This document shows positions 28,034-36,733 of a DNA stretch of 64,000 nt, one piece after another. The first letter of the stretch is position 1; every line of letters starts with the position of its first letter. A program made the translations under genes and the position numbers. The notes beneath the pieces are model-generated. The model did no database searches. It had not been told where the DNA came from and saw only the letters and a program-made list of their open reading frames with translations. Source of the stretch: Erwinia persicina (GTDB lineage: Bacteria; Pseudomonadota; Gammaproteobacteria; Enterobacterales; Enterobacteriaceae); NCBI RefSeq assembly GCF_014838825.1, contig NZ_JACYMO010000003.1, forward strand, positions 434,001 to 498,000, given 5' to 3'.

Positions 28034-28361
28034 AGGGTTGATACTCCAATCCATTGAAAGTCCTTGCCACTTCAAGCTGTCGGGACGATGAAGCAAACGG
28101 GCAAGGATAAAGCTGACATGGGTGAAAACCGGGTCTTACTCGTGATAACGGCATGACAGGTATCAGGACATTTCTCTGCGGCTATATTATCCCAGTGAGT
28201 AAGGCGCTGTCACAGGTAAAAGTGGGAGAAATGCTGCAAAATGCACAGGTTGCGGCGAGGATAGGGTTACAAAAAATTAAAAATAATCAGTAGTACATAA
28301 AAAAAGATAACGTAAGGTTCGCCATAATCTATAAAAACGAACCGTTAATGAAGCGTTCTCT
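28034..28361. other. Gene-free stretch upstream of mutS
   Basis: The first part must contain the mutS promoter on the - strand. From about 28250 onward the base composition becomes AT-rich, marking the edge of the accessory patch. I see no RNA gene, repeat or protein-coding frame longer than about 20 codons with a ribosome site. Confidence 0.4.
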
Positions 28362-28499
28362 ATGTTAACGAAGACCCAACGGTCAGACCAGACTGGTGAT
28401 GAAGGTTATACTCTGATTGAAAACAATAGCTCGAAAATCTATTTGCGGCAGATTAAAAAAATCCCGATATGGGGAAATATGAGAATAAAAGAGATGTAA
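28362..28499 (+). CDS. Possible 45-residue small protein
   Basis: A short frame from ATG to TAA encoding a charged peptide that starts MLTKTQRSDQTGDEGYTLIE and ends with WGNMRIKEM. No double-glycine leader, signal peptide or membrane segment is visible. The ribosome site (AAGCG) is weak. It lies 75 bases upstream of the CvaA-like remnant in the same direction. It could be a remnant, a small regulator or a chance frame. Confidence 0.2.
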   Translation: MLTKTQRSDQTGDEGYTLIENNSSKIYLRQIKKIPIWGNMRIKEM

Positions 28500-28574
28500 A
28501 AAAGGAATGTTTTATTAGTAACCCTTACTATACATCCCACGAAAAAATTCCATTACCACAATAAGAAGTCAGGG

Positions 28575-28937
28575 ATGAGCCAGGGAAATCTATTCAGGGA
28601 GGAGTCTGTTAAGCATCAGCAGGATAAATGGGCAGGGAAAGCAATGCTGCTATCTTCAATACCGGGGAGATGGGTGGCTGGGCTGTCGTTTTTATTTATT
28701 TTGACCCTGATACTTTTTTTACTGCTCAGTAGTTATACCCGATGTATTCAGGTGAGTGGTGAGGTAACTACACTACCTCGTGCAATGAATGTTTTTTCAA
28801 CTCAGCAAGGAATCATTTCAAAGCAATTTGTGGGGGCAGGGCAATCGGTAAAAAAAGGGCAACCTCTGTACAAGATTGATTTAGGTAAGGTGACTGATTC
28901 CGGGAAGGTCAGCATACTTGGTAGCAAAAAAGCATAG
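28575..28937 (+). pseudogene. Truncated CvaA/HlyD-like secretion accessory protein
   Basis: A 120-residue frame matching only the N-terminal quarter of colicin V secretion protein CvaA (about 410 residues). It has a cytoplasmic N-terminus with DKWAGKAMLL, one transmembrane helix (about 33-53), then VSGEVTTLPRAMNVFSTQQG and FVGAGQSVKKGQPLYKIDLGK, the first half of the barrel-sandwich domain. The coiled-coil hairpin and beta-barrel are missing after residue 110. I found no continuation in the other frames downstream. It differs from the intact HlyD gene at 33475-34734, so it is a relic of a second, colicin-V-type exporter rather than a copy of the first. Confidence 0.65.
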
Positions 28938-29894
28938 AAAGACAGTCCAACACTGTTACCGTTCGCTGCAATTTTGTTAGCGCAAACCTGAATTATCTTC
29001 GTTCTTAATGTTGGTCTCATTATGATCCCTTCGCAAGTGACAATATCATTACTTCTACAGCCATCGAATTACCTGTCACAGGCTTTCTCAAGCTTCAGGA
29101 CGGTATCGACAACTCTACGGGCCGACGGCAATCGTTCCACGTCATCAGCTTGCCAATTGGTAACGTCAAGATTACCCGGCCCACCCTGTTTATACCTGGT
29201 CACGTGATCTCCCCTATCGGTGCCCGCTACAATCCGCGATTCTGGCCTTTTTACAGATTCAGGTTATTTAATGATGAATGAAGTCTTTCATCATTCTATG
29301 TCTGCCGCCAGCGTTAGATGTTCTTCTGGGCATCTGTCGCGGCAGCCGCGGTAGCTGTACACCGTGCGTCTCTGCATTATCCGCCAGCATCTCCTGCGCA
29401 CGCCGATACGGTGCGCCGCAAGCCGTTACTCCAGCGCCTTCTACAGGTAAGCAATGAAGACGCTGCGCAAACTTCCTGCGCGATCACCCGTATAAACGCG
29501 TTCCCGCAGTGTGAGGCGGGTAACGATCGTGACGGGGCTGTGTGTACTGCACGGCCGTATCCATTGCAAACTATAATTTAATCTTTATGTCATTTTTAAA
29601 ACTGCTCAACAGGAAGGGCGAGGTAGCCTGCTCTCTTATTTTTCTTAATCCTCTTTAATTATAGTTTTCAGAGAATTTCATAAAAATAACAAATATCATG
29701 AATTACTCATTAATGATTTTTAAAAATCATTTGTTGTATCATAAAAAATGAGATCAATTACGGCATGTTGTTATGTACAACTTAATACATATCCTCCACA
29801 TTACTTCCTGAGGGACAAGGAAGTATCATTTTTTTGCTGACTTTATTCTTTGAATCAGTGTTTTACTATTTTCATGGAGGAGTGGCTTACAGAT
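28938..29894. other. Degenerate, mostly non-coding accessory stretch
   Basis: About 950 bases with no gene I can support. One frame on the + strand (29009-29281) is open for 90 codons but has no ATG, GTG or TTG near its start. It includes IPGHVISPIGARYNPRF, which I do not recognise. 29320-29570 is GC-richer and shows open fragments on the - strand that are broken by stops, suggesting a decayed gene. 29580-29800 is very AT-rich. A 7-bp hairpin with a T-run lies at 29802-29835. Confidence 0.4.
29802..29835 (+). terminator. Small hairpin with T-run upstream of the MarT-like gene
   Basis: TACTTCC (29802-29808) pairs with GGAAGTA (29819-29825) around a 10-base loop. A seven-T run at 29829-29835 follows. 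It could be a weak terminator or an element of the regulator's leader. Confidence 0.35.
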
Positions 29895-30743
29895 ATGCAT
29901 AATCACTATATCATTAATGGAATTATCGAATTCCACCCGGCGACCAGCACGCTGCGGGATCTGGAGGACCCTGAACATTTGGTCGTTTTGAACTCGCCTG
30001 CCGGTCGGTGTCTGTTGTTGTTAATAAATCGCATAGTCACGATTGTGACGCAACACGAGTTAATGGACATCGTCTGGGCGAAAAGCGGAATGCAGGTATC
30101 TCCAAATACTTACTATCAAAATATTTCTATTATAAGAAAGGGACTTAAAAAATTTAATCTGAAGGAAGATCCGGTTGTCACGATACCACGTATCAGTTTG
30201 ACCCTCGCCAGCAGCCCCCGGATCCACAAGATGACCGCTGAACAACAGCGGGAAGACGCTTATAACGAGACGCAGAGCATGAGTAACGCCGGACTGACAT
30301 CGGAGCCCGGCGAGCGGCAGTCTCCTGAGGGTGAAAGCGAAGGAGATGGCGTTGAAGGCCGCTTACCCGCTGAGGTCAGAGTCCGGGTAGCATCCCGCCC
30401 ACTTTACACCAGACAGCTGGCGCTGTGCGGTGCGGGTGTTCTGGTAGGCGTGGCTTTTCTCTCTGGCATTGTGTTGGGGACCAGGCCGCATAATGAGGTG
30501 CCATTTTTCGCCCACTATCGTTTTTTGACCACCGTGGATGGTTGCCTCATTTTTGTCACAGATAAAAGCTCCACGGCGGTGGCCAGCATGGAGGTTGAAT
30601 TCCTGGGTGAACAGATGAAAGCCCGCTGCCACAGCTATCCCTGGGTGTTACCCAGGGTGTCGGTGATACGGTGTAACAAACCCATTAATGAAGTGAGCAC
30701 CTGTATCTCAGACTATTTTATCAAGGGGGGACAAGATGCATAA
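29895..30743 (+). CDS. ToxR/MarT-like membrane-anchored transcriptional regulator
   Basis: A 282-residue protein with an OmpR/ToxR-type winged helix at the N-terminus. It reads YIINGIIEFHPATSTL, then LNSPAGRCLLLLI and SPNTYYQNISIIRKGLKKF, close in pattern to Salmonella MarT and CadC. A polar linker (about 100-170), a single transmembrane helix at about 175-196 (LALCGAGVLVGVAFLSGIVLG) and a periplasmic domain of about 80 residues follow. Such proteins bind DNA from the membrane. ATG 29895 is chosen because GGAGGAG lies upstream. ATG 29874 and TTG 29850 are in-frame alternatives. It overlaps the FidL-like gene by eight bases. Confidence 0.78.
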   Translation: MHNHYIINGIIEFHPATSTLRDLEDPEHLVVLNSPAGRCLLLLINRIVTIVTQHELMDIVWAKSGMQVSPNTYYQNISIIRKGLKKFNLKEDPVVTIPRISLTLASSPRIHKMTAEQQREDAYNETQSMSNAGLTSEPGERQSPEGESEGDGVEGRLPAEVRVRVASRPLYTRQLALCGAGVLVGVAFLSGIVLGTRPHNEVPFFAHYRFLTTVDGCLIFVTDKSSTAVASMEVEFLGEQMKARCHSYPWVLPRVSVIRCNKPINEVSTCISDYFIKGGQDA

Positions 30744-31224
30744 AAAAAAGTACGCAATAGCTGTGAGCATTATCTTCGGGCTGCTGTTGATGGCATGGAT
30801 AGTCTGGAAATTTATTCATCAGTGGTATCATAAAGACTTTACGTGCTCGGCCAGTATCTTCCAGCATTACAATCAAGAGAGGCTGGATGTCTCATTAAGC
30901 TATGTTTTTCGTGGAGACGAAGGGGTGGTGAGCATGAACGGTCGCTCCGTTCAGTACCCTGATAAGGTCTTCAATCGTGAGGTGTCTTTTCGTTTTAATC
31001 GGCGAGGCGATCTCTATTCGCTGGTATCCTGGGAAAATATTAAGCTGCCGGGTGACAATGTCAACGATGGTGAACTCAGCCGCTATGAGCCGGATTTTTT
31101 TATATATCCTAATAAAAAGATATTAATGAGGATAGTCAGGCAGCCGAATGGGAACTATCTCTTTATGATAAATTCCATTCCGGCATATATTTGTAACGAT
31201 GATTTTTCTGTATCGGGAGAGTAG
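30736..31224 (+). CDS. FidL-like inner membrane protein
   Basis: A 162-residue protein with a Lys-rich N-terminus, one transmembrane helix at about 7-26, and a periplasmic beta-rich domain containing LSYVFRGDEGVVSMNGRS and FNRRGDLYSLVSW. Pattern and partner match FidL, the small membrane protein encoded next to MarT in Salmonella SPI-3. Its molecular function is not established. The eight-base overlap with the regulator suggests they act together, perhaps with this protein modulating the regulator's periplasmic domain. Confidence 0.65.
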   Translation: MHKKKYAIAVSIIFGLLLMAWIVWKFIHQWYHKDFTCSASIFQHYNQERLDVSLSYVFRGDEGVVSMNGRSVQYPDKVFNREVSFRFNRRGDLYSLVSWENIKLPGDNVNDGELSRYEPDFFIYPNKKILMRIVRQPNGNYLFMINSIPAYICNDDFSVSGE

Positions 31225-31307
31225 CAATTAAAAGAGGTGCAGATGATTCTGCACCCAATTTTAACGGTTTTTTTGGGCAGATATTATGAGTCGGATTGCA
31301 GGCCTGG

Positions 31308-33449
31308 TTACGAGGTACCGAGCAGAGCAATAAATTCATCCTTTGGTATTTCAGTGACACCGGTTCGGTTGATATTAATAATCCGGTCGGCGCTTAAAAT
31401 GGTTTCAGGTCGGTGTGCGATGATAATGCGGGTAATGTTCATATGCTTGATCGCATTATTAATGGCGCTCTCACGGGCCACGTCGAGATGGCTGGTAGCT
31501 TCATCGAGGATCAGAATGCGCGGATCACGGTAGAGAGCACGTGCCAGGATGACGCGCTGTGCCTGCCCACCGGACAGCGATGATCCCATATCGCCGACCA
31601 TGCTGTTATACCCCATTGGCATGGCGATGATATCCCCGTGTATTTGCGCGATCTGCGCAGCCCGCTCAACCTTCTCTCTGTCGAGACTGGCATCGAAAAA
31701 GCTGATGTTATCCATAATTGATCCGGCAAAAAGCATATCGCTTTGCATTACGCTGCCAATCAGATCGCGGTACTGAGTCATGCCGAGCTGGGTGTGATCT
31801 ACGCCGTTGACATAAATGGTACCGGCAACGGGTTTAAGCAGCCCCAGTAGTAATTTTGCCAGCGTGGTTTTGCCCTGTCCCGACGGGCCGACAATCGCCA
31901 CGGATTCACCCGCTTTAATGGCAAGATTGAAGTCGGTAAAAATGTCGGCATCGGTGCTGGAGTAGCGGAAAGAGAGTGCAGAGATGTCGATGCTCATTGA
32001 CCCCTCCTTCTCAGGCAGAGCCACGTTGCTTGTCATATTCTGCTCTTTTTCCGTGAGCACGATATCGGAAAGACGTTCGCCATGTAAACGCAGCATGCGG
32101 AAATCGATCAGCGCATTGATGAGGCCGCCGGAACGCGAGATAAACTGGTCAGCAAAGGAAATAAACGCCACCAGCATGCCGCTGGTGAAGTTGCCGTCGA
32201 GCACCTGCAGGGCCGCCAGCCATATCAGCACAATTTTTCCTATGCCAGAAATACTGTCCTGCAGCGTACTGAATCCAATAGAGAGTTTTTGCGTGGTGAT
32301 CCCTTTATTGGTCGCTTCGACGGTTTCATTGGTATAGGTCGATACACGCAGGTCCTGTTTATTGTTGAGCTTTATTGCCTGCATACCACGAATGGATTCC
32401 AGCAGCTGCGACTGTACGACTGCCGAAGCCATCAGTTGATCCTCATTGGCGCGGCGGAACGGCTCAAAGGACACCCAGCGTAGCAGGGCATACAGCAGGA
32501 ACAGGCCGATGACCACAAAGGTCAGGTTAGCGTTATAGGTAAAAATGACCGCCAGGGTGATCAGCGCCATAACGCCATCAAAGATGGAGGAGATAAAGCG
32601 GCCCGTCAGCGTGCTTTGGATAGTCGAGATCGAGCCAAAGCGTGACAGGATGTCACCCACGTGACGTTCTTCGAAGTAGTTCAGCGGCAGGCCAAGCAGG
32701 TGAGCACAGAGGTTACTCGACCACTGCACACTTAACAGACTGGAAAACCAGGTGGTTACCCAACTTCGCAGTGCGGAGATCAGGTTCTGGAAGACGGTAA
32801 TGCAGATAAAGGCCACGCCCAGCAGCGTCAGTAAATCGCGGTCCGCTGACACCAGCACCTGGTCGATGACCCACTGCATATAGAACGGCGTAATGATGCC
32901 GAAAAACTCCAGAGCCAGTGACAGCACGACCACCTGCATAAAAGCGGAACCAATCCCGGATACGTTACGGATAAGGTTCAGCATTGAGATGTTTTTTTTC
33001 TCGTTTTTCTTCTCAAACGTTGCCGCAGGGAAGACCTCCAGCGCCACGCCGGTAAAGGACGCTGAGACTTCGTCCATTGGCACATTTCGCACGCCGCGAG
33101 CGGGGTCGTGAATAATAATTTTGTTTTTTGCGATACCTTTCAGCACCACAAAATGGTTCATATCCCAGTGCAGCACACAGGGCATCGACAGCTTATGTAA
33201 CTCGTTCAGGTCCAGGCGAAGCGCGCGGCAGCCCATCCCCAGGTTTTGCGCAATGGACATCACATCGGATAGCGTGCTGCCCTTCAGGGAGGTCGGGAAA
33301 CGCTGGCGCAGCGACACCATGTCGATCTGGTGACCGTAATAGCCAGCAATCATACCGATACAGGTCAGGCCGCACTCAGCGGCCTGGGTCTGACGTAATA
33401 CCGGTAACTTATGGCGAAATGACAAATTGAGCTTGTGAAATAAATCCAT
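31308..33449 (-). CDS. Peptidase-containing (C39) type I ABC exporter
   Basis: A 713-residue bacteriocin-type ABC transporter like CvaB. The N-terminal C39 peptidase, which cuts double-glycine leaders, looks active: Cys26 in QAAECGLTC, His99 in WDMNHFVVLKG and Asp115 in IIHDPARG. Six membrane helices lie at about 165-440. The nucleotide-binding domain has Walker A GPSGQGKTT, signature LSGGQAQR, Walker B ILILDEAT and the H-loop IIAHRPET. The intact triad separates it from RTX exporters, whose domain lacks the cysteine. It is the last gene of a - strand operon after TolC-like and HlyD-like genes. Confidence 0.9.
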   Translation of the reverse strand: MDLFHKLNLSFRHKLPVLRQTQAAECGLTCIGMIAGYYGHQIDMVSLRQRFPTSLKGSTLSDVMSIAQNLGMGCRALRLDLNELHKLSMPCVLHWDMNHFVVLKGIAKNKIIIHDPARGVRNVPMDEVSASFTGVALEVFPAATFEKKNEKKNISMLNLIRNVSGIGSAFMQVVVLSLALEFFGIITPFYMQWVIDQVLVSADRDLLTLLGVAFICITVFQNLISALRSWVTTWFSSLLSVQWSSNLCAHLLGLPLNYFEERHVGDILSRFGSISTIQSTLTGRFISSIFDGVMALITLAVIFTYNANLTFVVIGLFLLYALLRWVSFEPFRRANEDQLMASAVVQSQLLESIRGMQAIKLNNKQDLRVSTYTNETVEATNKGITTQKLSIGFSTLQDSISGIGKIVLIWLAALQVLDGNFTSGMLVAFISFADQFISRSGGLINALIDFRMLRLHGERLSDIVLTEKEQNMTSNVALPEKEGSMSIDISALSFRYSSTDADIFTDFNLAIKAGESVAIVGPSGQGKTTLAKLLLGLLKPVAGTIYVNGVDHTQLGMTQYRDLIGSVMQSDMLFAGSIMDNISFFDASLDREKVERAAQIAQIHGDIIAMPMGYNSMVGDMGSSLSGGQAQRVILARALYRDPRILILDEATSHLDVARESAINNAIKHMNITRIIIAHRPETILSADRIININRTGVTEIPKDEFIALLGTS

Positions 33450-33474
33450 GATAAACCTGATTAAATGATAATAA

Positions 33475-34734
33475 TTATAGGGATGTCATCTTGCCCAGCG
33501 CCCGAAGCGGCTCAAGAACCCATTGATAGATATGGCGTTTATCCACAATAAAATCGGCTTCCAGCCCGCTACCGGGTCTCAGTTCGACCTGTTTGCCATA
33601 AGCCTGTACCGTCTGATGGTCAACGGTCACTTTGACCTGGTACATGGATTCCTGAACCTGACTGTCACCCGTTATCGTCGCCACCTCCTGCGGCGAGAGC
33701 GCCGAATTGGAGATCTCTTTTACCGTGCCGTATTGCTGTCCAAACGTCTGCCAGGGGAAGGACTGATAGCGCAGAACAACCCGCTGGCCGGGGCGAATGA
33801 AGCCGATGGCACGGCTGCTCAACATGATGCGCGCCTGTAACTGAGCGTTATCAGGCACCATCATCGCCAGCGTTTGCCCGGCGGTGACAACCTGTCCTTG
33901 TTTAACCAGCACGGCGCTGACCGTGCCTTTTTCCGGCGCGAGTAAATCGACGGAGCGGCGCGATTCGTTTTCCATCATCGACTGTGAAATCGTGGAGAGT
34001 TTTTGCTGAATATCATTCTTCTGCTGAGAGTAGTTCATCGGCTGTTCGCGCAGCTGCTGGCGCGCCTGAGACAGCTGCTGACGAACATCAATTCTCTGCC
34101 GGGCCACATCCTGAAGGCGCACGCTGGCATCCAGCAGTTCATTTTGCTGCTTTTCCACCTGAGTATTAGAGGCATAGCCTTCCACGCGCATCGCTTTGGT
34201 TTTATCCAGCTGCGTCCTGGCCAGGGCGATTTGCTCCGTCCGCTGCTTGTAAATGGTGTCCAGCTCGACAGACTGCTGCTGCAGCAAACTGTCTTTTTCG
34301 CGTAATGATTTCAGCGTTTCGGTATTCAGTTGTTCAAGATTGCTCAACTGCTGGGTGAGGCCCTCCCGTTGCAGATCCAGCTGGCGGGCGATCGCTTCCC
34401 GCGTCTGGCCAAAGCGGGTAGAGATTTCCGAAGAAACGGTGGCGATATGACTGCCTTTTTCCAGCATGTCCCCTTCATGAGCGGGCAGGGCGATCACCGT
34501 ACCTGGCGTCATCGCGGTGATGGTCATCATGCCATTTTCAGGTACCAGCACACCCTTTGCGGTCTCCCGTTTGGTGTAGCTGCCGAAAACACAAAATGCG
34601 ATCAGCACCACTACCAGTAAAGCGACCAGCGAAATAATTACCCAGCGAAAGGGCGGGCAATACAGCGCGACGGACCCTAACACTTTGGGTTTTTTTGCCT
34701 CTAGCACCTGCCGGCGAAATAAGTCGTTATTCAT
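33475..34734 (-). CDS. HlyD-family periplasmic adaptor of the type I exporter
   Basis: A 419-residue membrane-fusion protein linking the ABC exporter to the outer-membrane channel. It has a short cytoplasmic tail and one transmembrane helix at about 30-50. The lipoyl half-motifs TPGTVIALPAHEGDMLEKGSHIATV (about 83-107) and APEKGTVSAVLVKQGQVVTAGQTLA enclose a long coiled-coil hairpin rich in Gln/Leu/Glu (about 115-255). A beta-barrel region follows. It ends with DFIVDKRHIYQWVLEPL, typical of CvaA-type adaptors. It is full length and lies 25 bases upstream of the ABC gene. Confidence 0.88.
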   Translation of the reverse strand: MNNDLFRRQVLEAKKPKVLGSVALYCPPFRWVIISLVALLVVVLIAFCVFGSYTKRETAKGVLVPENGMMTITAMTPGTVIALPAHEGDMLEKGSHIATVSSEISTRFGQTREAIARQLDLQREGLTQQLSNLEQLNTETLKSLREKDSLLQQQSVELDTIYKQRTEQIALARTQLDKTKAMRVEGYASNTQVEKQQNELLDASVRLQDVARQRIDVRQQLSQARQQLREQPMNYSQQKNDIQQKLSTISQSMMENESRRSVDLLAPEKGTVSAVLVKQGQVVTAGQTLAMMVPDNAQLQARIMLSSRAIGFIRPGQRVVLRYQSFPWQTFGQQYGTVKEISNSALSPQEVATITGDSQVQESMYQVKVTVDHQTVQAYGKQVELRPGSGLEADFIVDKRHIYQWVLEPLRALGKMTSL

Positions 34735-34749
34735 TAGTAAAATCCCTGA

Positions 34750-36090
34750 TCATGGAGCATCGCAGCTGAAATTTTTCATGGCGGCATAATCCAGCTCACC
34801 GGTGGCTGACTTTAATTTAACGATGGACTGGATCAGCGTGTTTCGGGCCTGTGCCAGATTCTGAATGGCCTGGTAATAGTCCTTTTCCGCGTTGAACTCA
34901 TCGATCAGCGTGCGCTGGCCGATCTCACGCCCGTACTGTGTCGAGGAAAGACGCTTACTGGCAGAAACGATTGCCCGCTCATACGCTTTAATACGCGACT
35001 GGCTGCTCTTCACCCCGGAAGCTGCCTGCAGTGCCTGCTGCGCAGCTTTACGCCGCGCTTCAGTCAGCAGATCTTTGCTTTCCTCAAAGCGGTGTGCGGC
35101 CTCGATGCTTTGGGAGATATGGCTGCCCCCAGAAAACAGAGGGATAGAAACATTAAGGCCCACGGCGGTATTATCTGTTTTTGACGTAGTACCAAATAAG
35201 GAGTCGAGTAAGTTTGCGTTTTCAGCACGCGTCCAGTTTTTGCCGTAGCTCGCCTGGAACGTCACCACGGGAAGATAGTTAGAGGAGGTGGAGAGGATAT
35301 CGACTTCACTGCCTTTCTGCGCCTGAATAGCGGAAAGCACATCCAGATTATTTTCTGCGGCCTCGCGTGTGATCCGCTCTGGTTTCAGCGCCATATTGAA
35401 ATGCACGCAGCTCAGACTCTTGTCCGGGATACCCTCCGCATCAAGACCGGTTAACTGATGAAAGGCAATATAGGCATCATCCAGGTCATTTTCAGACGCC
35501 AGTTCATCGGCGACGGCCGTATCGTAATTGGCCTGAGCCTCAGCTTCATCCAGCCGTGTGCCATCGCCTACCTCGACGGCCTTTTGCGCCTGTTTCAGCC
35601 GGGCGTCGAAGGCAACCAGTATCCGCTGGTTGGTCTGCAATACGCTGCGCTGATAGACCACGTTGTAATAAGCATTGGTGACATCGCTAATCAGTTTTCG
35701 CTGGGCAATCATCAGTTTGACATCGGCCATATTGCTAATTACCAGGCTTTTCCGCCAGCTGGCATATTTTGAAGCATCAATAATGGGTTGTGTCAGATTA
35801 AAACTGTAATTATGGCGGGTAACGCCGGCAGAATAGGCAGCATCTGGCTGGTCGGTTTTATTCCACCCTCCATCAAGTGTCACCACCGGCAATAATCCGG
35901 CGAAGCCTTGATACTTCCTTTCATGATCGGCGGCATGAAGGCTACGGGCAGCCTTCATTTCTGCGTTGTAAGTGGTTGCTGCAATCAGCGATTCCTGAAG
36001 CGACAGCGCACAGGCATAGTCAGAAAGAAAAAATCCTGGCAACAATAGCAGGGTGATTTTTATTAGCGCGGCATTCCAAAAGGTTCTCAT
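34750..36090 (-). CDS. TolC-family outer membrane channel of the type I exporter
   Basis: A 446-residue outer-membrane efflux protein. A signal peptide ends near residue 28 (DYACA before LSLQES). Two tandem repeats each carry a coiled-coil pair and beta strands. Landmarks are AAANAEMKAA-like TTYNAEMKAA, FNLTQPIIDASKYA and VGLNVSIPLFSGGSH, as in TolC. The dedicated channel gene means this exporter need not use housekeeping TolC. ATG 36090 overlaps the stop of the upstream regulator (ATGA), so the regulator and channel are translationally coupled. Confidence 0.88.
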   Translation of the reverse strand: MRTFWNAALIKITLLLLPGFFLSDYACALSLQESLIAATTYNAEMKAARSLHAADHERKYQGFAGLLPVVTLDGGWNKTDQPDAAYSAGVTRHNYSFNLTQPIIDASKYASWRKSLVISNMADVKLMIAQRKLISDVTNAYYNVVYQRSVLQTNQRILVAFDARLKQAQKAVEVGDGTRLDEAEAQANYDTAVADELASENDLDDAYIAFHQLTGLDAEGIPDKSLSCVHFNMALKPERITREAAENNLDVLSAIQAQKGSEVDILSTSSNYLPVVTFQASYGKNWTRAENANLLDSLFGTTSKTDNTAVGLNVSIPLFSGGSHISQSIEAAHRFEESKDLLTEARRKAAQQALQAASGVKSSQSRIKAYERAIVSASKRLSSTQYGREIGQRTLIDEFNAEKDYYQAIQNLAQARNTLIQSIVKLKSATGELDYAAMKNFSCDAP

Positions 36091-36733
36091 ACGGATAAAA
36101 ATGCCTGCTGCTGTAAGTCGCGTAATAACTCATTCTCATTATTGACATGGAGCATGTTCGTGGCGTTTCTTTTCTGTGTTGAAATGGTACTCAGCGCGCG
36201 GCATTTTTTAGCGACAATTTCAGAAGGGGAATCCCCCTGGTGTATCAGGTTACTCACTGCCCACTCCTTCGGCATCAGTACATCGCTTTCCTGCTGTAAC
36301 CGTTTCATCACTTTGGATGAGATATAGGGCCGGCATTGTGGGGGGGGCAGAATGTTAACTAGCGCGCTGGTCAATTCCAGCGGAGTATTCCGCACGCTAA
36401 TCATCATACTGATACCGAAATTAACGGTTTTCTTAAGGAAGTTCTTATTCATGTTTTCTTCAAAAACCAAGGTGATTATTTAGAATTGCTGGTTAGTGTT
36501 TTCATGGTGTTTTTAATTTCGATTTCCAGAAAGTAACCATTAATTGAGTGGATTGCATTAATAATAATGAGGGCGATTTGTTTTTCTGCGGCTGACTTTA
36601 ACAGTTCTTTGGTGGGATTAAAATGGCGTAAGGTGAAATTGTAATTATCCACCTCGCCCGGGAATAGGGTGGTAATCAAATCGTAAGACATATGATACGT
36701 GTGGAAATAGGTGGTATTTAAGTTATGAGTCAT
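36087..36733 (-). pseudogene. RcsA/LuxR-type regulator split by an apparent one-base deletion
   Basis: Two frames, 36733-36476 and about 36470-36087, together encode one response-regulator-like protein of about 215 residues. The first ends MKTLTSNSK-stop. The second continues with LVFEENMNKNFLKK, then RPYISSKVMKRL and a C-terminal LuxR helix-turn-helix (MPKEWAVSNLIHQGDSPSEI then STISTQKRN), resembling RcsA and BglJ. At TCTAAATAATCACC, one extra A gives S-K-I-I-T-L-V-F, which joins both halves without a stop. The receiver half lacks the usual phospho-acceptor pattern. The distal half could still be made from ATG 36452 as a 121-residue DNA-binding protein. The stop overlaps the TolC start. Confidence 0.7.

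Noticed and set aside
29318-29581. An 87-codon + strand frame.
   Set aside because: No ribosome site, low-complexity alanine-rich translation, and the opposite strand shows equally open fragments. It fits decayed DNA.
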